The position numbers and the translations under genes are program-made. A stretch of DNA of 64,000 nucleotides from Hymenolepis diminuta (lineage: Eukaryota; Platyhelminthes; Cestoda; Cyclophyllidea; Hymenolepididae): assembly GCA_900708905.1 (NCBI GenBank), contig CAADRB010000047.1, positions 844,225 through 908,224 of the forward strand, written 5' to 3'. Shown piece by piece: positions 37,111 to 51,744 of the stretch. How positions within the stretch are numbered: the stretch's first letter is position 1; every line of letters begins with the position of its first letter. A model generated the notes under the pieces. It saw only the letters and a program-made list of their open reading frames with translations, made no database searches and was not told the origin of the DNA.

Positions 37111-39340
37111 TAGACCTAACGTAATTACAGAATGGGAAATTTAAACTTTTGGCATACTCCATGTAGTCATTTCCTCGCAATACTTTCATTCTCAGATTTA
37201 GGAAGCCGATTCAAATAATTTTGATGCCCTCGATTAAGTTCACTATGTTCAGCTTTCATTTAATATAATCTGAAATTGGGTTTTCAAGTTAGCACTTGAA
37301 TATCCAAGACCACAATACCAGTAATTATCGCTGCAGTTATTGGCAAATCAACTAATCAATGATTTCCTAAATCTCAAAATCCATATAGTAAAGTCAGTTT
37401 CTTAATAAAATGTAAGGATTCATCGTTTACATAGAAGATCTTCTTCCTTCTGGCCAGCCATGGTGTAACACCTTAAGTTATTCCGGTAGTGACTTATATT
37501 TAAAAAGTGTCAGTGCAGACGTATTAACATAGAATTACAGGATATTTCGCTCAAAGGCGAATCCAATTATCATTTTATTGGATTCATCCTCAAGACATGT
37601 TCTTCTCTATCTTATCCATTCAACATGAGCCTCAACGCTAGTAGATCCACAATTATTGACCGTAAAGCTCAAGCGGTCATTTCATATTATACTTTTCAAA
37701 GATATTTTTCTTAGTTACGTATTTGTAAATTTTCAGTACATTTTTCGAAGATTCATTTCCTATTATTAGTAGGAAGGAGAAATTTTTAAATACTTGTGTC
37801 ACTGGAGGGTTTCTGTATAATTAAAACAGCACTTATTTCAATAAGGTATGAAGCGTGGGCAAGGAGGGGAGTCAATAAGAATTAAGTAATAAAGTCGGGG
37901 GTACAAGAGCTCAAAAAAATCTGGATTTTTGAGTATGCAGTTGGCGATTTCTAATGCGAGTTATATTTCACTGTGATAAAATCCCAAGATTTGATTTGAA
38001 GATTCCCTGATAAGCTATGTTCGATCAGAGATTTATGTATATTACTTCAATTAATATTTTCGGCACATAGTAGTTATCCTTAAGTTTCTTGTTGAACGCC
38101 AAATAAAAATTGAGTAATTTACTAAATGGCGTTTGGTGCTGCTAACTTTTTCCCTTTACCTCGTTATGAAGGTGTTGCAGATTTATTCAATTTTCCAATA
38201 TTGACTAAATTCTATTCATAATAGGCAAAATTAGTAAGCAAAGTAATGCATTCAAAGTCTCAGATTTTTAAATTCCACGTGAAATCCCAATTTCCAAAGG
38301 ACCTTTCGCTTATCCCTACGATTTATTGGCTATCATCTACATGCCAACACATTCCATTAAGGTCATCATCGGTATCGATGGCGCCCTGTGACTCTACGCA
38401 TTCAGCAGTAAGGATTAATGGTCCTGTCCCATATAAATGGATTTCCTCCCCTCCCCTTTCCTTTCTGTTTGATTCAGACAGAGGAATCATCAACGTAATG
38501 CTAATCATACGCATAAATTTGTAGCCATGTATGTTGCTTTCAATGTGGTCTTAAATGGTATTGAATTCATATTATGATTGGGTTATAAGCCTCCCAAAAT
38601 AGTGACAATCCTCAGTACTGAATTGAATTGTAATAGATTTTTGCTATAACAATGAGAACCTGTGTTTTTTCTTCTAATGACTAAGATATCAACTTGTAAA
38701 TCGTAAAAATTTGTAACACCAGATGTTATGTGCTTAATCGAATATTTTCGGTGCATTCAATTGAGTAAACTGAGAGTGCACCGGTAAAATTTTGTCTCAG
38801 GTACCGGATTAGTACTCACAGACTTGGATATACAAAGCCCCATCGCTGCCAATACCTGCCAACTGGTCAGCCAAACACTTGCCAGATATTCAATTCTATT
38901 TAGTTAAATTTATTTTCCAAATAGTGAAAAAATGGTCTTTGAGCTAGAAGTCTTTTCTCCTTCTCCCTCTTCCATTAATATGAGTAGTTGTAGTTTCAAA
39001 AAGGGGCAGCTGAGCCTAACAAAATGAACAAGTTTTTGGTCAAATGAACTAAAAATGGATATTTAATGACCGTGCGTGACTTCTATTGCCATATGTGCAA
39101 ATTCCTCTTGTTACACTTTGATTTAACAAATGTCATGCGCACATGACCCATTCAACATCAATAATAGACACTCTAAACTTAAAAAATATGACCCTTTTAC
39201 ACATTTAATGCATCTGTAAATATCACAGCCTGAAAATGGAAAATTGAATGCTTCTGGAAATTTTATTTTAATATTTAATAATAGCGAATTTACCTTCTAT
39301 CTCTAATTTCTAAGATCCTGTTTCGTATCCGATTCTACAA

Positions 39341-39368
39341 GGGGAGGGGAGGAGGGGAGGGGGGGGGG
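39341..39368 (+). other. G-run with G-quadruplex potential
   Basis: Twenty-eight purines: GGGGAGGGGAGGAGGGGAGG followed by eight more G. It has at least four runs of three or more G separated by one to three bases, in very AT-rich surroundings. No gene is near. Confidence 0.7.
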
Positions 39369-40275
39369 AATTTTTCACACGTCGCATTGTCAAATAAGTA
39401 GTAAAAAATATCTTATATTTATCAATACGAACGTTAAGTAGTAAAAAAGCAAAATGTCAGGGAAGAAAAATTCGGTGTTGGAAAATTAATATTAATTCTG
39501 TAAAAAGTCGAATATTGTAAGTCGCCAGTCTTGATATTCTAATAATCTCCTTGATTAATAGACTTCTCCTCGATCAATATTCAAAATCAATAAATAGTAA
39601 AGTGAAATGTAGTACCAATAGTACCTATTTCATTTCCGATTCGTTATTGACTTCTTTTCTTAAATCAAGAATAGTCTTTGACGTGGAAATAGAGCCTTTG
39701 GGTCATGCTGAGTCATAGTGGGAAATCTCAAGGAAAATATGCGCATGAAATGATTAGTCAGGCTGATTCATTACAGAAAATATTCAGAATGATTTAATAC
39801 TTAAATAGATTATTAACTGAAGGAAACTTAATAGAAATTTGATTAAACTTTGAAATGAAATAGAAATAGAAACAACACAATCCGATTAGTTGTAAATGGT
39901 GCAATATACTGTATAATATGCCTGCACTCTGGTCAAGTGAAAATCTCTTTGCGGTCTAACTCAACACGTTAAGTAGACATTGATTTAAATCTATTGAATG
40001 ACCATAAAGGCATGGAGGGAGTAAAGAGAAAGAGAATCAGAAGAGAAGGAGATAAGCTTCGGCGCTGGGCGAAAGGAAACGTGGGGAGGGCGATAAACAG
40101 GACGAATTAAGGTATTTGAGAGATTTCAGTGTCTTACGTTTTTTGTTTATTGGAGGAACGACCAATAAAATATCATCTGAAATTAGGACAGCGCTGATTT
40201 ATAATTCAACATATGCGTTCATAGAATATGCTGAATAGAATATGCTCAGTTGCTGCTGAGGAACTGGAAGTGGGT

Positions 40276-40460
40276 TAAGCTGACAACCTTGTTAGGCATG
40301 AGGATCAACATCAGCACAGAGTGGACTAATGAGAAGCCAGGACGCGTGATACACTCAATCACAGTTCCATGATGTTAGAGACGGAATTAATCGCTTCCTC
40401 TCACTCTTGTGCTTCTTAATGTAACTGATCCACCTTTCTATCTTTCAAACTCTTACATAT
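40276..40460. repeat. Dispersed repeat family R1, partial copy 4
   Basis: AGCACAGAGTGGACTAATGA and CCACCTTTCTATCTTTCA match 7855-8045 in order and orientation. Just upstream, 40215-40245 carries two imperfect copies of ATAGAATATGCT. Confidence 0.6.
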
Positions 40461-42359
40461 CTTCATTCAATATACCTTGTCTATACGGTTTATTATAGTA
40501 AATCCTTATTTGGATTTACTACAAATGATAAAAAGCATATTTTTTCAAGCGAAAAGCAGATAAATATGACAGTAACTAATTAAAATTAAAAGGGTGAAAT
40601 TTTTTGTTTTGATGCTTAATAAGGGCTAAAAAGAAACAAAAATGATACAACTCCTGAAATTTTTTCCCTGATGGGATCCCTCCCGAAGATTTTTCAATCT
40701 TTTCTATTGGAACGTGGAAGAAAGACAAGATCTAATACATAAATAATTTTCTATTGGGTGATATATGACATTCCATTTGTCTCAACTATACACTTTTCTG
40801 GCTTCCGGCAAGTTCACTACTTTGTCATGAGCTTCGTGAGGATTATATCAAAGGGTAATTGATTGTGGTGTTGATGATAGTCAATAGGCAAGATGGTTTT
40901 AATCGCCCCTAAACTTGAATATATAATCATGAGATTTATGAAGTGGGCTTTCTTCAACTACATGAAAGAGCCGCCTTTGCCTCGGGGAGCAATTACCATT
41001 AGCTGCGGTTGAATCAACAGCGAAAACATTAAACCGCACATGTAGCCTTCATAATGGACCAATTGAATTAACGATTTTAGCAGAATTATCTGTGATTAAG
41101 TTCAGAAACAATAAAACCTTTTCAAAATTATCTAAGGTAATTAAAAAGCAGAAATACTTCAAACTCCCACCCTGAGGAAATAAAGGTGCCATTTTAATAA
41201 AAATATTAATGATAATCTCAAAAAGTGTTCGACTGTCAATAAACTGACAATCTTAATCGTATTTGAATAGCAAGGTAGGACTTGAGGGACAATGTAAGGA
41301 GGAGCCAGACATATACATTGACAGATTGGATCACGCATCAATAAGCTCCAGACCATCTCATTCAAGAGGTGTAATTTTATTAGTGGACAAGAGAGACTTC
41401 GCATCAGTCATCATTCGATAGATCGAGGTGGTACATTTCGCATGTAACATTACAATTTTTGGTCCCTGAGTCGCATTGATTGCTACATTGCATTCAAATA
41501 TTCTGAAAGATTATTGTAATATATATTAACAAACAATTTTATTTTATTTTATTTTCAAAATCGGAACAGCACTAGTGAACAATTACTTGTTTATAACAAG
41601 TTAATCATATATTACTTAGAGATTCAAACAAAACCGAATTGCATCCATAATGTGTGAAGACCTTATTTCCGGCGATGTATTGGCAGTTGTAAATTAAGTA
41701 GTCCATATTTAGTTAGTCACACTTATTGGTCTAGTCAAAATAGGATTAATTGGCTTAATCAGCCTTCAGAGAAGCATCATTTTGGGTTTCTGAGGCAAAC
41801 CAACACGAAAAAGTTCCCAGCGTGAAAAAAAACTTTTTTTCCGATATTGGACAACCGTAAGCTTAAGCGAAGTCCCTCCATGAATTCTTGATGTAATTGT
41901 AATAAAGAAACACAATAACATTCATAGGAATATTAAGGTACAGAGACGACTGGACCAACCGTCAATCGATTGATAACTTTTTAATCAACCAAATTTAAAA
42001 TTGGCGGTGATATTTCAAGGTTAAAATTCACCCAAAATAAATCCTATTAATGAAGAGAACGCTATACACACTCTAGCACAGCAAGATTTTGCTCTTGTTG
42101 AACGTTGTTGTGAGGCATCTTTGAGGCTGTGAAGAATATTATTTAAACAAAAAAGACCAAATTTATTGCTAATATTATTTCGGGTTTGTTTGATAGGTGA
42201 GATCAGAGAATATACATAGATATGCTGGACTATGCGTTCAAGCTGAATGTGATCTTTAACATTTCGACTTTATGCAAATCAGAAATCGAGGAGGAAATAT
42301 TTTACTTCATGCATCATTACTGAACAATTCCGCTCATACTGACTAACACATTTTGAAAT

Positions 42360-42740
42360 GGTAATTAGACGCACATAAGAGCTTCGCCGTCTGTAGAAAA
42401 TCGTGATAAAACCATTTCTCATCATTAACAGATAACGAGAAAAATTGACTGAAAAGACCCGAATTCACTACCAGAAACTAGGGTAGGTGATGTGATAGGA
42501 TCGAACTATGAATCATCCGGAAGCGTAACTACCCCGGGAACGAATTGACTCATCCCTTAACCCATGGCTGAGATAAAATTCTTCCCTAATTAATTTGACA
42601 CGAGGCCTTATGAACAAACTGAACTCTCAGGACATGTACAACGTTTTATTTGAGGTAATGAACTTGCAATTTCCTGGTCAATATAAATGATGACTACGTT
42701 CGTGTTTCCCTGAGCACGTTACTGTAATAATTGGTTTCAG
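42360..42740. repeat. Local repeat family R3, unit 1
   Basis: Shares with units 2 and 3, in order: GTAATTAGACGC, a GGGAACGAATTGACTCATCC-like block, AATTAATTTGACACGAGGCC, GAACTTGCAATTTCCTGGTC and TTCGTGTTTCC. Contains GTTCGATCC on the reverse strand near 42495, possibly a tRNA-like B box. Confidence 0.6.
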
Positions 42741-43649
42741 TTTATTCTTTGCTTTCCGTAGAGTAGCTCTCATCCTTAACCATTTCTATAAAAAAAATTA
42801 CAAAGAACTTAAGCGAAGAATGTCTTTATTATAATCATTTTTAAAATAAAGCAGTGTATCAGAAACATATTAATTAGCATCTCAGTTCAGAGATTTATAA
42901 ACATGAAACTTTTGAACCTGGTAAATGAATTCGAACGGATTTTTAAAACGGAAGATATTAAAATACAAACGAAAACTGGCAGTCAGCTCCAAAGCTTAGC
43001 TATCTCGAATCATCAAGATGAACTATACAGTTATCTATGTTTCAAACCGGAAATCTCCTAGTTCATTTTCTCCTCCTCCCAGTCAATCTATCACTGAAAG
43101 TTACATGCTAAAATTAATAATTTTGGTGAGCGCCTATTCCGCAATGACCAATGTCCAATGCCCTAACGAGTATTTTTTGAGAAGTGGATGGCCAGTCCCA
43201 CAGATTAATTATGGTCAACAAGAGGGGTACCAGATTGCGAGCATCATATAAGAGTGGTTTAATGATTTTGTCCTCTACTCAGATCAAATTTTATTTCCTT
43301 ATTATTTATTGAAACGTTAGGGGTTGGATTATTAGTGATCGGATTGAGATAGAGAGGTGGGAAACTATTTTGATAGACATATTTCTTCCATCCCCAGACA
43401 CTGATGTTATATTTGTCTTTAATCGATATGTCAGGAATGAATTTTACCACTGTTCATACATTACAGTCCATAAAACGGACAGATAAAGTATAGAACAAGC
43501 ATTTGAATATTGAGAATGCATCTTTAGACTTTCTGATAGAAATGAATGCCTATATCTCCCCCATTGATAAATGAATGAATCAACCACCAGCTTATTAAGA
43601 TATCTAATACAAAGTTCCCCGCATTTTAAAGTAGTAGTCGTGCTTAGTC

Positions 43650-43985
43650 ATTTCAGAAAGTCGGTGACCGGCAAACCAGCAAAAAGAGGAAAAAACGGAC
43701 TAAATAGAGCAAAATTGCCCAAGTTAACTCATTTCCAAGTCATTAGATGAAATGACAAAATCCGGTAATGATTTTTCAGGATATGTCACAACTCAGAAAC
43801 GAACTGATTCACCTATTTCCCTACTTTTGAGGTAACATCCTCACCTCAATTAATTTGATAAGTTGCCTAATCAATAAGCTGACCCCTGCAAATATGAAAA
43901 TATTTTTATTTGAGGTCCTGAACTTGCAATTACTAAGTCAGTTTTAATATTAACTTCCTTAATGTTTCCAGGAGAAAAAAAATAA
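43650..43985. repeat. Local repeat family R3, unit 2
   Basis: Has AAACGAACTGATTCACC, CAATTAATTTGATAAGTTGCC, TTTATTTGAGGTCCTGAACT, TGCAATTACTAAGTCAG and TTAATGTTTCCAGGA, aligned with units 1 and 3. Confidence 0.6.
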
Positions 43986-44329
43986 TTTCTGCTACATTTG
44001 TAAATTAATATTCCAAATATGAGTCAAAGTGTGAAATTTGAGGAATTAACCGATTTCATTGGTTGTTTATAGCTTATATTTAGCCCAATACCAGTGTTTT
44101 GTTCCGAAGATAAATGAAGGGCTCGCCATAAATGCATTGTAAAAACACCAAGATGTTCATTTTAATGGAGAAATTACTCTTGGCTGAAGTAACTCTATTT
44201 AAACTTAGTTATATTATGTGGACTGTGTACTCACCGTTAATAATATAAAACTGATTCTTGCATCCTTTCACTAAATATATCATGTCGAAATGATTAACCA
44301 ACCATTAAATTACTAACGTATCTGATGTG

Positions 44330-44660
44330 AAAGAGTAATTGGACGCTTCGCCTATGGCCGACAAACCGAAACCCAAATGAAACACGAAAAAGAGCGAAAA
44401 AAACTGTCAATTTACTCTAAAAGCAGTATTAGAAACTGGGATTGGTCGTGACTCATCTGGACACATCACCACCCGGAAACGACCTGAATCACCTTGCCAC
44501 CTTTCTCGGTTAATTTGACACGAAGCCATGGTAATTGCCTACCGTCCCCTTTAAGGACATGTGCCCCATTTCAACTAAGGTCACGACCTTGTAGTTTCCT
44601 AAATGGGTGACCTAACTACTGCTTCTGTGTTTCCAGGACAAAAAATAGTCCCGATTTCGG
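44330..44660. repeat. Local repeat family R3, unit 3
   Basis: Has GTAATTGGACGCTTCGCC, GAAACGACCTGAATCACC, GGTTAATTTGACACGAAGCC, GGACATGTGCCCCATTTCAA, CTTGTAGTTTCC and CTGTGTTTCCAGGACAAAA. It follows unit 2 by about 0.7 kb; no protein-coding frame is shared among the units. Confidence 0.6.
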
Positions 44661-47600
44661 CCAGTTCTTTGAACTTCTTCTGATCATTTAGGCTAAAAGG
44701 AAGAACGCAAGGGATTTATCCATTATATTTTATTAATTTAGGCCAATATCAGTATTCAATTCCAAATGAAAGCAAAAGGATGTGCTAAAAGTGCATGTTT
44801 GAGAAAAACGATAGCAGTTAACATTGAAGGCATCTTGTTTTGTAATCTGCAAATGCTTATTCACCATTTGATAGAAAGTGGAGGAAAGAGAAAATATATT
44901 GTTCGGCGCCTACTAACTGCGGTGAATCATCTCCCAGTCGACTGGGATTGACTACGCGATTGGTTATTTACGTGCTTAGGCGCTCACGTAAAAATACAAA
45001 TAAACTTTTTTGCCAGATACCCCAGTTTTGGACAAATTCTTGGTAGGATCTTGGAATTGTAATATTAAACTCTAGAATTTGGTGATATATACTTTTCGAC
45101 CTAGGAGAGGAATATATGCTGTGTAATTTGTTCGCGCTCTGGAAGCGTCTTCGGCATGAAGCGAAATCATACACCGTTCGAATTAGCTATGAACTTCTTT
45201 CTTTGCTTATGAAACATGGAGCTAAGAAATACAAGCACTCTTTCTTTAATAGAGCAAGGTATCATTCAAGTTATTTATTATTATTATTAATTAATATCAT
45301 TAGTTTAGTTGAGTTTGCCATGTAAAATTGTACTTGAATATTAAGTAAGGGATGATTCTATTAATAAGCCTACTAATATGATATCAGCCAATCGAATCCC
45401 GCAAAACGGCCAAATAGAAGAATATCGATAAAAATAATTCATTGTTTTAAATTACAAATTTCATTTTTTGGCCCAAATATGCCCCTAATCACCCTAATAT
45501 CTAATCCTGATAAATGCCAAGAAGTCGGGGAAAGGAACGAGTTTGAACCTGAAACCAGTCCAAATCTACTATAATTCGTTTAGATACGCAGTTTGAAATA
45601 AACAAACAAATCAATCCAATTTTTGGGGCTCTATTTAGATTAACCGACTCTGCAATATTTACATAGAGTTAGCATGAGCTTCTGTATTTTGTTCTTTTCC
45701 TTCACTCTGATTAAACTTACACTTACTAGCAGGTACTCAAACTCAAGTGTTGTTGTTCATTTTCACTCTTAAGGAGCAGTAATTGGAGAAAAACTTTTAG
45801 AGCACAAAGCTAACTTAATTTAGCTTTCTTTGCAGATAACGGCCTCAGACTTGGAAAAGTAATAAGAACAAGTAATTTATAAATAAGAACCTACAACAGT
45901 AAACCTCGTGGAGGGTGATGAGCATTCTAAGGAATGATTTTACTCCATAGTTTCTTCAATACGAACTCATTTATGGATAAGGAAATTTCAAATTTCATAA
46001 AATAAGTTCCTATTCAATCACCTCCAAATGTGAGACCACAAAACTAAGCACTCACTTTCTAACTAGAAATATATATATATAAATATGTATAAACTTTATT
46101 ATAAACGTCCAGTCGTTTACATTTATTATAAGAGCGAATGGGATCTAACTTTTCCATAAAGTGTAAGGTTTATCAAATGCTTTAATGATACCTCTATTGA
46201 GTTGGCGCATTTGACAAAAATTATTCTTGAAAGTCAAGTTGGAAAATAATATCCCTCATACAGATTAATATCTCAGAATTAGTTGTTAAGACCTTTATGT
46301 TTACTGTACCGAAAACTAATTCACGGATGATTAGGATCTGACATCTTTCTTTCACTGCAAATTTTTTTCTAATTTTCTAATCCCATAAGTTATTCATTCA
46401 TCCAAAATTTAATTTTTGATAATTTCTATTTACAAAAGTAGAATTATATCTCTTGGTGATTGTGGGTGATAAGCAAAATGGGCTGTACACAAAAATATAG
46501 GAAGGAAAAGCTCGAGATTATAAATGTCAAGCGCATGTCAGAGAAAATTAGACAAATTACTACTCTACTCAGGTTAACAAGCCAAAACGACAAGGTAAAA
46601 AGGAGGGCAGAACGGAAGCATAACGTTTGTATGGAGAGTGAACAGAGAGAAAATCAGGTTGAAATTGTGGTTAAGCTCGAAAAATAACGTGTTAGATAAA
46701 GTGAACATTTTGATGATAAAGTTGACGGGCGGAAAATGATTCATTAAGATGGAAATTAAACGGAGGTAGGGAAAAAGGCTAACCATAAGCTAAGAATCAA
46801 GTTGTAAAGTTTCAACTGTTTTCACACCTGTATATCTTAGCCCATAATTAATGTGATTCCACTTAACAATCCCAAAATATCCACAAAAATAGCAAGGGGG
46901 AGGAAAGAGAAGACAAATTTAAATATGTTATAACATCACATAACGACATCCAGTTACCCAGGCAAAACTGTTCACCGTACAAGTTTATTCACTGGCTCGG
47001 ATAAGCAATTTAATAATTAAACGTTATTTTTAACGTAAAAGAGAAGAAAGCATAGAAATGCTAATATCTTTAAGGAAAAATGTTTTCTAATTTGCATACT
47101 TTCACCCATTCTTTAATCACGTGTAATTCGGATGTTAGCTTTCTCCAGACATCAGGCAAATTGGAGTTGATTTGTGAAATATTTGACCATGAAGCCACAA
47201 GAAAAATCGAATCTCCGTTCAAGGAAATTAGTGCCGTTATCATCAGATCCCCAACAGAGCCAAACTCCTCCTCAGTTATCTTGAAAATTTTAAGGCTAAC
47301 AGGAGCAAATGACGGCTCCAGCTCCAGAAAAAGTCGTACTTTTCAAAAAAGACATCTTACTATTTTAGCTCCCTCCCTATTTTGACCTACATATCGTTAT
47401 GTACAAATTGTTTTCGTACAGCGAGTATCAAATGGACTTAATACTATTACTAGGGTTAATCCTGAGTGAATTTCTGGTAGGCTCTATTATCTTAAAATCA
47501 AATTACCTCGTACCATTTTGGTAGCATCGCAACCTATAAAATTAAAATATTCCACTTGTTAATCGTAGTATATTTCAACTGACCGGTCCGAAAATCACAA

Positions 47601-50600
47601 AAGTCAAAACTTGGTCGATGTGGGCGTATCCTCCCTTCCATTATCAAGAGAATATGAACTTCTTTGAGAAACACAGACGAAGGTAAACCTTTACTGACTA
47701 GGACCAGTATATGCAAACTCCGACATGGGCGTCTGTGTAGCCAAACTTTAACTCCCAAACTTATAGGTCGTCTAAGGCCTTAGAAACAAAATAGAATTAA
47801 TCGTAATTACAACTGGGCCAAACAGATATAATGGATATAACAACCAGTCAAAAGAGGGCTTTACCATTTTATCTGAATATAATATATTATTTCACTTTTA
47901 TAAACACTGAATTGATTTCTCCGTCAGCGTTCAGCTTTCTTATCTTAAGCGAAACAGAACTTCTGCCATCTCTAACCAGAGAGTTCCGACTAAAATTACT
48001 CACACTAAAGACCTTGACTAAACGAAGAAAAAACGTCGTCATAGGCATCTTGCTGAGTTATGGCTATTTTTTTCTTCTAACTTACTGGGACGGCATCAAT
48101 TTCTCTAGGTACTGATGAATTGGGGGTGACTTTGCTCTGACCAATACATGGCCAGTTAATTCAACTACCCTGGCGTCTAATTTAGATGAAAGTATACGGC
48201 AAACATATATTCCGTTAATAGCCAATGCTATATGAAACGCCGTGAACAATCCCATCTTAGAACCAAATAAATATTTCAACATATTCACGAGTGAGTTACC
48301 ATGGCGGAATTTTCGGTGCCCAACAACAAATTCATCAGGTACTAATGAAGCAGGAACGAAGGACCGAATCGATTACTTATATAAAGCCATAAAGTTAGAG
48401 TTGTTGATCGGGACACACGATCAGAGCTTCCCACTTCAGGCTAAGATGTCCATAGTATCAAAATTTCCAGCCGACAGCCTTGAATCTCAGAGCTGCTTAA
48501 CTACCATCCTCATCGTACTCAATGTGGAGGTGGAAATGGTAAATCAATACGTTTATTAGGTACACGCAAGCTTGAGGCCCTCTTAAAGTGTTTGCTTGGC
48601 ATGATTTTAATGGGCAGTTCATAAGCAGAAGGGGACATACTGTGCAAAAGAGAAAGGACTTATCAGTTCAGAATATCGACCGTAAATACTACCAGCGACA
48701 GTTCAAGGTTTTTATAAAATAAATACAATTAAAAATGGAAATATTAATTCAGGTAAGTCCGCTTTCAAGAAGTGAAAGAACAGTGGCTTTCACTTTTTTG
48801 AAAATACAACTAATTTCAAAGAGTACAAGTTCCCAGTTTCTTGATACTTCACAACTTAACTCATAACCCAAGCTTAAATGCACCATTGAGGATGCATGCA
48901 TATAACATAATAAATGATACATATTGTAGCTTAAGTGCGAAAAGATGTCTGGTGGATGCACTCTGCACCTAGTCATAGCATGTAAATAACATGTCCAGTG
49001 TTGAATGGGTAAATTACCGTAAATTACGGTCATTAGGATTAAAATTCTTTTCCTTTGCAAGTGTTTACTACCGAATGACTACCGCCTTGGTCTAAATTTA
49101 GTGTGTCCATTAGTAGAAATGTCGCATGTTTCAAACATATGTCGCGTTGTCATGTGATCCTCAGATCGAATATTTTACGTAGTAATGCTCATTAATCGGC
49201 AGATTTAAAATGTCCACTAAGCGAATGCGTAGCTCAGATTGAGACAGTCTTTTGTAACCTCAAAATAAGTGATGAAATCTATCACTCCGCTCTTCATAAA
49301 TATTAAATAATTACAGGTGATGAGTTTTGTAGAAGAACACTTACAGAAACGGCCCTACCTCGTCAACGGCTTAGATACCTTATTTCAATCGCAAAAATTA
49401 GGATACATTTGAGGTAACTTTTATTTCAAATGTACTGCCACTGGAGCATTCATAAAAGAAATATCAGAAATTAAATTGATTTAGTCCGTCTGATCGGCAG
49501 GATTGTATCAAAGATACGTATAATTATTGACGTGACAAGATTTGACAATTTGAGTCCAGAAAGCCCAGTTTTAAATTTCTTGCGTTATGAGTAATGCTCC
49601 TCTGCCAATGAGATCTTCATGACTAGGGTTAGTTTATTTTTCGAGTTGATGGATTGACTAGATATCAGTTTTAAAGAGGAACGATTTACCCTAATGAAGT
49701 GCTCAAAATTAAAAGACTAAGTATTTTTTGTGATCGTAGAGCAGTAGGTTAAAATGAACTAATTTTTGCAAACGCCATAAATTCCCTTAACTGTTGATAA
49801 ACATATTGGGTCAGTGATAGAGTAGCCAATTGGTACGTCCGCCAGTTCATATGTAGAAAGAGTGATCCACTAATACGTGTCAGTCTTGTCAACAAGGCAG
49901 GTGGCAGAATATGGGTTTCTCATAAAAGAGCGGCTCCATAAAGCCTTCTTTCTAATCATTTTAAATACAGACAACGTTTTCTTTCACTAGTTTGGTAAGA
50001 TCTTATTAAAGATTGACCATCTTATCAAATTGGTGCTAATAAAAACGGAAAAGGCACTGCTTTTCAATTTACCAGCATTTTGATGATAACTCTCGATTAT
50101 CATACTGATCCTTAGTTGATAGTAGACGTATGTGAATTTCTTCAGTTCATTTCACAACTTTGATATGAATATTTACATTTTAAATCAGCTTAATTTCGGA
50201 ATTGTCAGTAAGTCATCTTGTTTCCTTTCATGTTGCTGCCGACTGCCGATGGCTGCTACTTGCCAGCCAACTTAATTACCATTGTCGCGTCGCCGTCTGA
50301 CTTTAGAAGTAATCCATACGTGCTGAATGTCCCAGTGGAAGAAACGATATCTATTAGTAAACATAAACTCAAAATGCTTCCAGTACTTTTATGCTAATAG
50401 ATTGCATAGGAGGAAATTCAAAGAGATGCTTCCAGTACTTAGATTATCAGATTTTCCCACTGGACTTAAAGAACAAATACATTGCTTGCCAATATAGTAT
50501 AATTAAGACAATGCCTTGTAATCCGTATTTTCAAATAGTTTTGAAATATGCCAAAATTGGCATGAATTGAAAATCTATAGAAGAATATCACGGGATGCTA

Positions 50601-51744
50601 AAAGATATTATAACTTTTAATAGAAGTCGGATTCTCATAGTTGAATTTTGAATCGAACTAAAATAACGCTATAACCCGAAGTTTTTCTTCGATATTTTTC
50701 AGGCAGTAGGAGATGTTGATGCTTAGAATTCGAATCCCTTTGCCAAGGTAGATATTTTTAGAAGTACTATTCCACATGTTGGTAATAAACGATTAACCGT
50801 CATGGTTCTAGTGAACTGAAGTTATGGGAAGAAAGACAGGATCAATGGGCTGATTGATATTTAAAATGAATGAAGAATCCAACAACATTACTCTTACTCT
50901 AAAAAATGACCAAGTTATGTAGAAAGTGGAGATTTGGATAAATATTAATGAATGGCTGGAAACACAGACTAATCTAATTGGTGATAACAGTCAGTGCTAG
51001 AGCATTACTTGTGACTGTCGAGCTTCCATAAATTTCGAAGAGCCGGTTGTAGATTACGAGAATTGTATATCCATGGGTTAGATAGATAATGTCTTTACCC
51101 AATCAAAAGTAAAATGCGCCGTCGAAGAATCTGTTTTGATTACCAATTGAAGGTATTAGAGGAAATGTTTGGGACATACAACAGATAACTAACATTTAAC
51201 TCCTAACCGACGCTTTATAATGGGAAAGACCTAGCCTAAAGTTCCTTTAGAAGAAGGTTAAGAATAAAAGTGTAAAGGTTAGCAGAAGTTAAATATTGTC
51301 TTGATAAACTGTCTAAAAGGGAAGGAAAAATTTAGGACATGCTCTGAATCCTCAAATCAAGATACAGAGGGTATATTGTTATTGTGGTTGACGGAGTCTT
51401 CGCAGTGTTTACCATCATTTTATATGACTGGATTGCTAATAAAATTCTAATTTAAAGGAGAAAATATCTGCTTTAAGAAAGAGAAACTAATATACAAACA
51501 CAACTGATCTTATTCTTCAAAATATTCAAGAACATTCAGACATAATTCGGTCAGTGTAAGATGGGAAATTTGCGACTTAAACAAATTAAAGTGTTACAGC
51601 TCTAACTTTGATCAGTTTATTTGGCCAAGCATCCACTTTATATCATCGGTTCTAAATTTAGTAATAGAAGGCGAGTTTGCTAGCTTAAAGGCAGAGCAGA
51701 CGTTGCCCAAAGAGGCAGAAATGTCGAAGGGAAAAGCGCAAAAT

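Noticed and set aside
43018..43251. 77-residue secreted-type peptide gene
   Set aside because: There is an ATG and a hydrophobic run, but no cysteine framework, splice or poly(A) support, and the hydrophobic run is internal. Kept only as a note in the gene-poor region.
46060..46090. Short AT dinucleotide repeat
   Set aside because: Only about ten units in AT-rich DNA; not notable.
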